From Shewanella jiangmenensis (GTDB taxonomy: Bacteria; Pseudomonadota; Gammaproteobacteria; Enterobacterales; Shewanellaceae): 64,000 nucleotides of DNA. Positions 16,339 through 23,934 of this stretch are shown in pieces. Below the pieces are notes generated by a model. The model searched no databases, was not told the origin of the DNA, and saw only the letters and a program-made list of their open reading frames with translations. The stretch covers positions 248,001-312,000 of the forward strand of contig NZ_JAHEPS010000001.1 of assembly GCF_018596335.1 (NCBI RefSeq), written 5' to 3'. The first letter of the stretch is position 1. The number at the start of each line of letters is the position of its first letter. Position numbers and translations under genes: made by a program.

Positions 16339-16947
16339 TTGAAGCAAGCACCTGTGCCACATTCTCAAAGCCCTTCACATAGTCCTTCACATGGCCCTTC
16401 ACATAGCCCTTCAAAAAGCCAATCTCATGGTCACGGCCAGTCTCCAGGCGATGACAAGGCCTTTGATATCAGCTGCGGCAAGTCGGGTAAAGCTGAGAGT
16501 AAAGCGCAAAAGAGATTAGCCAAGCTTTGCCATAAGGCGGCGCGCAAATCACTGGGGTTGAAAAAAGCGGAATTAAAAACCGCCGTTAATCTGGCCATAG
16601 TAAGTGAACTTGGCGACGCATTGATGCAATCATCCAAGGTGCAGGCACTGCCCTGCCCCGCCAAGGGCGAAAAGAAAGCAAGGCAAAAGCTGTTAACCAA
16701 ACTCGCCCGTCGCAGCCTGATTGAATCGAGCTCCTTACTCAGCACCAAGCCGAGTGCCAATGACGGCGACCTGCCGCGCGCGAATGCGCCCCAAAAAGCA
16801 CTCAGCATCGCCAAACTGCGTCCGGCCCAGGGCAGCATGGCCTTCGCCCTCACGCCGCTGAAACGCCGCCCCTGCGGCGGCTGTGAGGCGCTCAAAGGCG
16901 GTCTGTGTCAGTGCGCGCTGAAACTTGCCAAACGCCGGGCAGGATAA
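16339..16947 (+). CDS. Unknown protein: Ser/His/Pro repeat head, basic helices, Cys cluster
   Basis: A 202-residue open frame, not recognised. Residues 6-37 are a low-complexity SPSH repeat encoded by a 12-bp DNA repeat. Residues about 45-130 are rich in Lys, Ala and Leu and look like amphipathic helices. The end carries four cysteines in CGGC and CQC over 12 residues (PCGGCEALKGGLCQC), which could bind a metal. The only usable start after the upstream in-frame stop is TTG at 16339, without a clear ribosome binding site. The length of the open frame and the structured middle favour a real gene; a repeat-rich chance frame cannot be excluded. Confidence 0.55.
   Translation: MKQAPVPHSQSPSHSPSHGPSHSPSKSQSHGHGQSPGDDKAFDISCGKSGKAESKAQKRLAKLCHKAARKSLGLKKAELKTAVNLAIVSELGDALMQSSKVQALPCPAKGEKKARQKLLTKLARRSLIESSSLLSTKPSANDGDLPRANAPQKALSIAKLRPAQGSMAFALTPLKRRPCGGCEALKGGLCQCALKLAKRRAG
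16372..16419 (+). repeat. Four 12-bp tandem repeats inside a coding region
   Basis: Units CCTTCACATAGT, CCTTCACATGGC, CCTTCACATAGC and CCTTCAAAAAGC begin at 16372, 16384, 16396 and 16408. They are in frame and encode the SPSH units of the unknown protein. Confidence 0.85.
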
Positions 16948-17022
16948 ACCAAACTCCGCAACCGCAAGCCGTATCCGCAGTTCCTTTACTCAGCGCACCT
17001 TTGGATCAAGCACGCGTTTTAT

Positions 17023-17090
17023 TCAAGTGCTCCGCTGACTCAAGTGCTCTGTTGACCCAAGTGCTCTGCAGCCTTAAGCACTCCGCGAAC
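17023..17090. repeat. Four 17-bp tandem repeats
   Basis: Units TCAAGTGCTCCGCTGAC, TCAAGTGCTCTGTTGAC, CCAAGTGCTCTGCAGCC and TTAAGCACTCCGCGAAC begin at 17023, 17040, 17057 and 17074, in the gap after the unknown gene ending at 16947. Together with the terminator at 17191 this is all I see between 16948 and 17249. Confidence 0.85.
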
Positions 17091-17187
17091 TTCATCGCGC
17101 AAAAACCGCGCCGCTGCACTCCGCCACTGAAATTCCGCCATTGACATTACCGACATTTGCATTACCGGCACAAAAATTACAGCCATG

Positions 17188-17212
17188 AAAAAAGCGACCC
17201 TGAGGTCGCTTT
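17188..17212 (-). terminator. Rho-independent terminator of mepM
   Basis: AAAGCGACC / GGTCGCTTT hairpin with a 4-base loop; the T tract faces the minus strand, about 40 bp after the mepM stop codon. Confidence 0.85.
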
Positions 17213-17249
17213 CTGTTGATGCTTTCGAGCACAGTGTCCGCTTTCGCTA

Positions 17250-18536
17250 TCAGCCCAAATTCATCAGCATCTGACGGCTGCGAACCAGCGAGATAAACTC
17301 TGACAGTTCATTGGCATTAAGCGCAGTCGAGGTTGGCAGCGATACCTTCATCGGGTCAACCGGACGACCATTGACGTGGAATTCATAGTGCAGGTGCGGA
17401 CCGGTGGAGCGGCCGGTGTTACCGGACAGCGCAATCACCTGACCACGACTGACGCGATCGCCCTTCTTCACCAATGACTTGGACAGGTGCAGATAGCGGG
17501 TCTTGAATTTGTTACCGTGCTCAATCACCACGTACTTACCGGCAAACTGGTGATCAGTCACCATGGTTACCACGCCATCACCGGGTGCAACCACCTTGGT
17601 GCCGATAGGTACACCAAAGTCAGTACCGTTGTGCGGCGCTACGCGGCCGGTCACAGGGTGTTTGCGGTGTGAGTTGAAGTGAGAGGTCAGACGCATTTGT
17701 TTTTCAAGCGGAATACGCTGGAACGACTTGGCGAGGCTATTGCCTTTGGCGTCGTAGAAGTTGCCGTCGCTGTGCTGGAATGCGGTGATTTCGCGCTTGC
17801 CGCTCTTGATTTGGATGCCGAGGATCTGGCTCGCACCAGTGGCAACGCCTTCAACATACTGATCGTTTGCCAGCACAGAGAAGGTATCGCCGGCGCGAAG
17901 GTCGCGGGAGAAGTTCAGCTTTTCTTTCAGCAGCGACTCCACCTTGGTGATTTCGGCGGCTGACAAGCCCATGCGCTGGGCGGAAACGTAAAATGAACCA
18001 CGGATTTCGCCGCTGGAGATACGGTTTTGCCACAGGCCATCGACCACGATTTCTTCGGCGTTAAAACTGCCATCGGCAAAACGGGTAAACACCACCTGAC
18101 GGGCGGGGCTGAAGTACAGCTCCAGTTTTTGCAGCTCGCCATTGTTGTCGAGCCAGAACTTAATGCGGTTGTCCGGCATCAGGGTATCGAGTGCCAGCAC
18201 GTTCAGGTCGGCTTCAAGCACCTGATACATGGTTTGCTGGTTAATACCGGCGCGGGAAAACAAACTGCTCAGGGTATCACCCTTGGCAATCAGATAATCA
18301 TAATGGGGGGTTGATTCAGCGGGCATCACCGGCAAAGGCGCGGCAGACATCTGCGGCAGCAGTGAATCCATGTCCAGTGCCACCGGAACACGCTCGGTTA
18401 CCGGCTTGTGAGTCACGGGCCACAATACGGAGGCGCCGACCAACAAACTACCCAACAGCAGCACGCGCTTATGGAAGTTGGGTAAACTGGAAATATGCGT
18501 AAAAAACATATTGTTTTTATTGTATATTTTAAGCAT
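17250..18536 (-). CDS. mepM: M23 peptidoglycan DD-endopeptidase, MepM-like
   Basis: A 428-residue cell-wall hydrolase that cuts cross-links between stem peptides. A hydrophobic segment near residues 24-42 serves as signal anchor. A LysM/OapA-like region follows (YLIAKGDTLSSLFSRAGI, about 80-98), then the M23 domain with zinc ligands H302 and D306 (HNGTDFG) and HLH at 381-383. Length and order match E. coli MepM (YebA, 440 residues). A TTG directly precedes the ATG at 18536; the ATG is chosen. The gene is monocistronic with its own terminator and points away from sbcC across a roughly 200-bp upstream gap. Confidence 0.92.
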   Translation of the reverse strand: MLKIYNKNNMFFTHISSLPNFHKRVLLLGSLLVGASVLWPVTHKPVTERVPVALDMDSLLPQMSAAPLPVMPAESTPHYDYLIAKGDTLSSLFSRAGINQQTMYQVLEADLNVLALDTLMPDNRIKFWLDNNGELQKLELYFSPARQVVFTRFADGSFNAEEIVVDGLWQNRISSGEIRGSFYVSAQRMGLSAAEITKVESLLKEKLNFSRDLRAGDTFSVLANDQYVEGVATGASQILGIQIKSGKREITAFQHSDGNFYDAKGNSLAKSFQRIPLEKQMRLTSHFNSHRKHPVTGRVAPHNGTDFGVPIGTKVVAPGDGVVTMVTDHQFAGKYVVIEHGNKFKTRYLHLSKSLVKKGDRVSRGQVIALSGNTGRSTGPHLHYEFHVNGRPVDPMKVSLPTSTALNANELSEFISLVRSRQMLMNLG

Positions 18537-18676
18537 CAACCCTGAAGTTTCCTGTGTTGCCAGTTATTATTATCAGTGTTTTTTTCCTGTCTTTTTGCAG
18601 GAATCTGTCTCTTTTACACCATAAACGGCGTAGAGCACAAGCCTTTTAAGGCTTTCGCATGAAAAACCACACTGTC

Positions 18677-18707
18677 CGTGGGGGATGCTAAACAAATCCC
18701 CAACACG
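18677..18707. other. Hairpin in the mepM-sbcC gap
   Basis: CGTGGGGGAT and ATCCCC-AA-CACG can pair as a 10-bp stem with a two-base bulge and a 9-base loop. It lies downstream of sbcC and upstream of mepM, both on the minus strand. There is no T tract, so it is not a normal terminator; role unknown. Confidence 0.4.
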
Positions 18708-18738
18708 AAACTGTGAGGCAAACGCCGTTTTAAACCTG

Positions 18739-21700
18739 TCAAGGCAACGTCAGGTTGATTTGACTGCCAAGCGGGCCGCGCAGCACATTTATTAGGGTGC
18801 CAATCTGCTCTTTCATCTCGCTGACGTGGGAGATAACGCCTATCATCCGGCCGGAGGATTGCAGGTCAACCAGGGTGCGGATAGCAAGCTCCAGCGCTTC
18901 CTGATCAAGACTGCCAAAGCCTTCATCAATAAAGAGGGTGTCGAGCTTAATGCCGCCGGCATAGGCCTGCACCACATCCGACAGCCCAAGCGCCAGTGCC
19001 AGCGCCGCCATAAAGCTCTCGCCGCCGCTTAGGGTCGCCACCGGCCGCACCTTGCCGGTGTAGGCATCTTCCACATCCAAATCCAGCCCCGAGGCCTTAT
19101 TGCCCTTCGCTCTGTCCTCTTTGCGAATAAGACGATAGCGGCCCTTGCTCATTTGCAACAGCCGCACGCTGGCTTCAATCAGCACATCATCCAGCAGCAC
19201 TCCAAGCACAAAGCGCTGTAAGCTTATCCGCTCGCCGCTGCTGCCACTGGCCGCATCCGACAACGTGCCGATAAGGGCGTAATCGGCATCGAGTCTGGCG
19301 CTGGAAGCCGCCTCGGCATCGAGCTGACTTCTGGCGCGGCTCAGCATCACCTGATTATCGTTAATGCCCTGCCAGACGCTTGTAGCCTCAGTAAAGGCCT
19401 GCTGCGCCGTGGCTTCCTGCGCGACAAGCGCATCCATCACGGGCGGCGTGTCATCGCCAAGGGCTTCCTGCTGGGCGCTCAGGCGCTCCTTAAGCCCAAG
19501 TAAGCGCTCTTGCCAGGCCGTCATCGCCGCCTTTGCCGACGCAAGCGTATCCGCACTCATCCGCGCGCGGATAAAGTCCTGCTCGTCAACAAAGCCTTTG
19601 GCGGCAAGCTCAGACTCAAAACGTGCCCGCGCGGCGTCGGCTTTGGCCTTGCCTTCTAACTGTGCCTTAAGCGCAGCCTCGCGCCGCTCGGTGCACTGGT
19701 CATGCTGGCTTTGTGCATCCACCAAGGCAGTTTGCAGGCTCCCCATTTGGGTTGAAAGCTGATTGATACTCCCCTGAAGCTCAAGCAGATGGGCATCAAA
19801 CGCCTGCTCGCTGCCAAGGCGCTGACAAACCTCGGGCATGGTGGCAAGCAGGCTGTCCCGCTCGCTGCGGCCATTGCCAAGCTCCAGCGCCTGGGCGCTG
19901 CAACGTGCCTGCAGGGCCTCGATTTGCGAAAGCTGCTGCTTCGCGGCGCTATCAAGCGCTGATAATTCATCATCAAGACCAAGCAGCGTCGACTGCGCCG
20001 CCTTGGCGCGGGCGCAGCTCTCCTTTTGCACGGCAAGCTCAGCCGCTTTTTGCTCAAGGCTACTTGCCAGCGCATTGCCAAGCTGCTCAGCATCCGCGGC
20101 AAGCTCAGCGCGCATGCCATCGAGGCGCTGCTTTTGCGCCTTATAATCGGAGCGGGCGCGGCTTAAGGCTTCACGGGCCTGCTGCTCAGCGCGCCGGGCG
20201 CGGTCAATCTCCTCATCTGAAGGCAGTGTGCCTTCATGGTGGGCCGGATTTGGATGAGCCGTGCTGCCGCATACGGCGCAGGGCGCACCGGGCATGAGCT
20301 TTGTTGCCAATATCGCCGCCTGCCCCTGGTGCCAGGCAAGCTCCAAACGCTCCCGCGCCTCAACCTGCTGCGCCTCAATGGCCTTGGCTTCGCGCCCTTC
20401 GGCTTCCAACTGATGTAAATGCTCGGCTAACTGAGTAGCGGCCTGTGCTTTTTGCTGGTATTGCTGCTGGCGCTGATAAAGCTCGGTTTGCTTAAGAAAC
20501 TCCGCCTCGAGATTACCGGCGCTGCTGGCAAGCTGCATCAGCTCGCGCCGTTTTACCCCAAGCTCGTTTATCCGAGCCTGGGTTATGCCAAGGGTTTGTC
20601 TGGCATGATTAAGCTCTGCTTCTGCGCCGCCTTGGGAGCGCTCAAGGCCTGCAATGGTGTGGCTTAACGCCGTAAGCCGAGCCATACGAGGGCGCCACTC
20701 TGCAAGTTTGTCGGCATCGTTTTGCCGTGACCTGCGCTTTTCATCAAGAAGTGGCAACTCATCGGCACTGCGCTTTGCCAGTGCTAAACGCTCTGCCGCT
20801 CGGGCCGCCCCTTCGGTTGCCGCAGCAAAGCTTGCCTCAAAGCCCTTAAGCTCGGTTTGGCGCTCAATCCAGGCCTGCGCGCTCGCGCTGACACTGTCGG
20901 CGCGCGCAGCCCGCTCCAGCTGCTTCCCAAGCGCGTTCATCTCGTCAGCCTTTGCGCTTTCTTCGGCTAGCCGCGCCTTGGTGTCATTGAGCGCCGCAAA
21001 TTCCCGAAGTTTCGCCTCGGCGGCCTGGCGCTTTGCCCGCGCGTCGGCAAGTGCAAGCTCGGCCGCCTGTTTGGCTGTGGTTGCCATATCAAGCTCAGGC
21101 GCAAGGGCGGCGAGCATGGCATTAAGCGCATCGAGGCTTTCAGCGCCTGCGGTTTCCAAAATCCCGGCGCGGCGGGCTTCAAGCTCTTTGGCGCGGGCTT
21201 TAAGCTCCAGCGCCCGCTGCTTGAGGCTATCTTCAATGCGCTTATAAATGCCGGTTTGAAACAGCTGGCCAAAAATCGCTTCGCGCTCTTTGGAGTCAGC
21301 AAGGAGGAGCTTTCGAAACTGCCCCTGGGGCAGCACCATCACCTGGCGGAACTGCTCAACTTCAAGCCCGAGCAAATCTTCAATCATGGCGGTGACTTCA
21401 GTCACCTTACCCACCGCCAGCGGCTCGGTTTTGTCGCCGTCGATACGCTCAAGGAACGCCTCACTTTTTTGCAGCGTAAAGCCATCGCCACTTTTTTTGG
21501 CGCGCGGCTGCTCGGGAATGCGCTTGATGCGGTATTCACGCCCGCCAAGGGCAAATTCAAAAATCACTTCGGTCAGCACATCGTCGGGCGCACTGTCGCA
21601 GCGCATCTGGCTGCCTTCACGCTCGTTGCCTGTGGTCTTGCCGTAAAGCGCAAAACAGATCCCGTCGAGAATGGTGGTTTTTCCGGCACCTGTGGGGCCA

Positions 21701-21801
21701 TTAATCAAAAACAGCGGCCAGTCGCCAAGGGCACTGAAATCGATTCGCTGACAATCGGCAAAGGGGCCAAAGGCGGTCATTTCAAGGCTGAGCGGCTTCA
21801 T
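18739..21801 (-). CDS. sbcC: Exonuclease subunit SbcC
   Basis: A 1020-residue SMC-like ATPase, the partner of the SbcD nuclease, which cleaves DNA hairpins and processes ends. The Walker A motif is GPTGAGKT at residues 35-42. Two long coiled-coil arms flank the zinc hook C508-A-V-C511. The ABC signature TLSGGESFMAALALALG and Walker B (LFIDEGFGSLD) lie near the C-terminus. Length is close to E. coli SbcC (1048). The ATG overlaps the sbcD stop codon by 4 bp, so the pair is translationally coupled. High Ala, Glu and Leu content reflects the coiled coils. Confidence 0.97.
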   Translation of the reverse strand: MKPLSLEMTAFGPFADCQRIDFSALGDWPLFLINGPTGAGKTTILDGICFALYGKTTGNEREGSQMRCDSAPDDVLTEVIFEFALGGREYRIKRIPEQPRAKKSGDGFTLQKSEAFLERIDGDKTEPLAVGKVTEVTAMIEDLLGLEVEQFRQVMVLPQGQFRKLLLADSKEREAIFGQLFQTGIYKRIEDSLKQRALELKARAKELEARRAGILETAGAESLDALNAMLAALAPELDMATTAKQAAELALADARAKRQAAEAKLREFAALNDTKARLAEESAKADEMNALGKQLERAARADSVSASAQAWIERQTELKGFEASFAAATEGAARAAERLALAKRSADELPLLDEKRRSRQNDADKLAEWRPRMARLTALSHTIAGLERSQGGAEAELNHARQTLGITQARINELGVKRRELMQLASSAGNLEAEFLKQTELYQRQQQYQQKAQAATQLAEHLHQLEAEGREAKAIEAQQVEARERLELAWHQGQAAILATKLMPGAPCAVCGSTAHPNPAHHEGTLPSDEEIDRARRAEQQAREALSRARSDYKAQKQRLDGMRAELAADAEQLGNALASSLEQKAAELAVQKESCARAKAAQSTLLGLDDELSALDSAAKQQLSQIEALQARCSAQALELGNGRSERDSLLATMPEVCQRLGSEQAFDAHLLELQGSINQLSTQMGSLQTALVDAQSQHDQCTERREAALKAQLEGKAKADAARARFESELAAKGFVDEQDFIRARMSADTLASAKAAMTAWQERLLGLKERLSAQQEALGDDTPPVMDALVAQEATAQQAFTEATSVWQGINDNQVMLSRARSQLDAEAASSARLDADYALIGTLSDAASGSSGERISLQRFVLGVLLDDVLIEASVRLLQMSKGRYRLIRKEDRAKGNKASGLDLDVEDAYTGKVRPVATLSGGESFMAALALALGLSDVVQAYAGGIKLDTLFIDEGFGSLDQEALELAIRTLVDLQSSGRMIGVISHVSEMKEQIGTLINVLRGPLGSQINLTLP

Positions 21802-22940
21802 TTCGACTCTCCCCTGTGCAGGGAAGCGATCAGCTCACTCATCAGCGAGCGCTGCGCCTCTGTCATGGGTGAACCCTGCACCTGATTAAAAAAGTCTTCA
21901 AACATCAACAGCTCACTCTTTTGCATCCGTTCACGACCGGGCCCGGTAATGCTGCGCTCCTGCAGCAGGCCGGTGCGCTCAAGGTGAAGCACATTGGGGT
22001 ACACAGCACGAAGCTTGGCCATGGGCTCGAGAATGGCGTGGGTATCGAGGAGGCGCACCATCAGGTAGTCCTCACGGCCTGATGAAGTTTTGCCCTCTTC
22101 GAGCAAGGCATCAAGATAGCCCTCTATCACCCGCACATCGTGGCGCGGCGTAATGGGCAGCAGCGTGATTTGGGGATCTTCACCGGCGCGAAGCTCCACT
22201 AACGTCACTGATTTATTGTGTTTTGTTTCGCTGAAGGAGTATTTAAGCGGCGAGCCTGAATAGCGCACATGCTGCTGCCCCTTGAACTGTGGCCCGTGAA
22301 GGTGCCCAAGCGCCGCGTAATCAAAGGGATAAAAGAGGCTTGGTGAAACCTTGTCAGCGCCGCCGATAGACAGCGGCCGCTCTGAGTCCGATTCGCTGCC
22401 GCCGTCGATGAAACAGTGACTCAGCGCCACCCGAGGCAGGCCCTGATTGTCATGGGCGAGCGCGCGCTCAATCAGGGCGCTGAGCGCCTCTTCATGGGTG
22501 TGAATATCCAGTTCAAGCAAATGCCTGACCAGCGCAGGCTCGGCGTAGGGAATAGGATAGAAAAAGGCACTGCCGGATTTGCCATCGATGCGGATAGGCT
22601 TGATGTCGGCCGCTACCGGCCCCTGAATATAAAGCCCAGCGCCGGCCATCTGCCGCGCGCCAAAGGCAATCCGCTCCTGACCATCGTGATTGCCGCCAAT
22701 GGCAATCACAGCGACGCCAAGCTTTAAGGTGACTTGCTCAAGAAACTCATCCAGTAAGGTCACAGCGGCTGCGGGCGGCACCGAGCGGTCAAAAATATCA
22801 CCGGCAATCAGCAGCGCATCCACCTGATGCTCTTCAATAAGTTTAAGCAGGGTTTGAAGCATCGCCGCCTGTTCGTCCAGCAGCGACTGATTGTGCAGCG
22901 TCCGGCCAAGATGCCAGTCGGAGGTGTGGATGAATCTCAT
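21798..22940 (-). CDS. sbcD: Exonuclease subunit SbcD
   Basis: A 380-residue Mre11-family metallophosphoesterase and nuclease subunit of SbcCD. The metal-binding motifs are DWHLGR (residues 7-12), GDIFDR, GNHDGQ and GHLHGPQ, in family order. Length is close to E. coli SbcD (400). It is the first gene of the sbcDC operon. The ATG at 22940 begins the typical MRFIHTSDWHLG. About 100 bp separate it from the transporter gene ending at 23040; no terminator was found there. Confidence 0.97.
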   Translation of the reverse strand: MRFIHTSDWHLGRTLHNQSLLDEQAAMLQTLLKLIEEHQVDALLIAGDIFDRSVPPAAAVTLLDEFLEQVTLKLGVAVIAIGGNHDGQERIAFGARQMAGAGLYIQGPVAADIKPIRIDGKSGSAFFYPIPYAEPALVRHLLELDIHTHEEALSALIERALAHDNQGLPRVALSHCFIDGGSESDSERPLSIGGADKVSPSLFYPFDYAALGHLHGPQFKGQQHVRYSGSPLKYSFSETKHNKSVTLVELRAGEDPQITLLPITPRHDVRVIEGYLDALLEEGKTSSGREDYLMVRLLDTHAILEPMAKLRAVYPNVLHLERTGLLQERSITGPGRERMQKSELLMFEDFFNQVQGSPMTEAQRSLMSELIASLHRGESK

Positions 22941-23039
22941 GCAAATCCCTGTTTGCCGGTAAATTGAGACTCATACTAGGGGAATAACAAGGCAGTGTGA
23001 AGGCGATAGCCACGCTATAGCCTTCAACTGCTTAGCGCG

Positions 23040-23810
23040 TCACCACCACTGAAACTGACTGCCGAGCAACTTAAGGCTCATGGCGACCGACATCATGACC
23101 ACCAGCGGACGGATAATGGCGGTGCCTTTGGAAATCACCAGCTTGGAGCCGAGGGTGGCGCCAATCGCCTGCCCTATCAGCATCACGCCGCCAAGCACCC
23201 ACACCACTTTGCCGCCCAAGGTAAAAAACACCAGCGATGAAATATTGGTGGCAAAGTTCAGCACCTTGGCGTGAGCCGTGGCCTTGGCAAGGCCAAAACC
23301 CGCAAGACTCACGAAGGCAAGCGCAAGAAAACTGCCGGTGCCCGGGCCAAAAAAGCCATCATAAAAACCAATCCCTAGCGCTGCGGTAAAGGCAAACACT
23401 GTCGGCGTCAGCACCCGGTGGCGGTCATCTTCACTGATTTTTTTGGAAAACAGAAAGTAAGCGCCAATGGCGAGGATAAGAAACGGCAGCACGGTTTCAA
23501 GCAGTGCAGCGTCAATGGATTGCACTGTGATGGTGCCCAGCGCCGCGCCGATAAAGGCGCACAGGATGGCAAGCTTGAGGCTGGCAAGATCGACCATTTT
23601 CTTTCTTACAAAATAAAGACTTGCGAAAAAACTGCCGCCGCAGGCCTGCAGCTTGTTGGTGGCAAGCGCCGCCGCCGGTGACAACCCGGCCCACATCAAC
23701 GCCGGAATGGTCAGTAAGCCACCGCCGCCGGCAATGGCATCGATAAAGCCCGCCAGCATGGCAACCAGAAACAGCACTGCAGCGAGTTCAAACGTCAGGG
23801 CAAAGTCCAT
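23040..23810 (-). CDS. TSUP-family membrane transporter (YfcA-like)
   Basis: A 256-residue inner-membrane protein of the TauE/SafE (TSUP) family, with about eight hydrophobic segments. The diagnostic motif AGFIDAIAGGGGLLTIPALMW lies at residues 20-40, and the duplicated half has GFYDGFFGPGTGSF. Family members export or import sulfur-containing anions or organic acids; the substrate here cannot be inferred. The ATG at 23810, directly preceded by an in-frame TTG, is chosen with AGGA upstream. Its length equals E. coli YfcA within a few residues. Confidence 0.9.
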   Translation of the reverse strand: MDFALTFELAAVLFLVAMLAGFIDAIAGGGGLLTIPALMWAGLSPAAALATNKLQACGGSFFASLYFVRKKMVDLASLKLAILCAFIGAALGTITVQSIDAALLETVLPFLILAIGAYFLFSKKISEDDRHRVLTPTVFAFTAALGIGFYDGFFGPGTGSFLALAFVSLAGFGLAKATAHAKVLNFATNISSLVFFTLGGKVVWVLGGVMLIGQAIGATLGSKLVISKGTAIIRPLVVMMSVAMSLKLLGSQFQWW

Positions 23811-23870
23811 CAAACATCCTAAAAATCATGCGCCGGGCAACGCCGGTTTTAATCAAATCAGACAAAAAAG

Positions 23871-23898
23871 AAAGCCCCGGACGCGGTGTCGGGGCTTT
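23871..23898 (-). terminator. Rho-independent terminator of the NERD gene
   Basis: AAAGCCCCG / CGGGGCTTT hairpin; on the minus strand it is followed by a run of T residues (23870 downwards). Confidence 0.88.
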
Positions 23899-23934
23899 GG
23901 CATTTAACGCTGTTTTAAGGAAAAAGGCAAAGCC

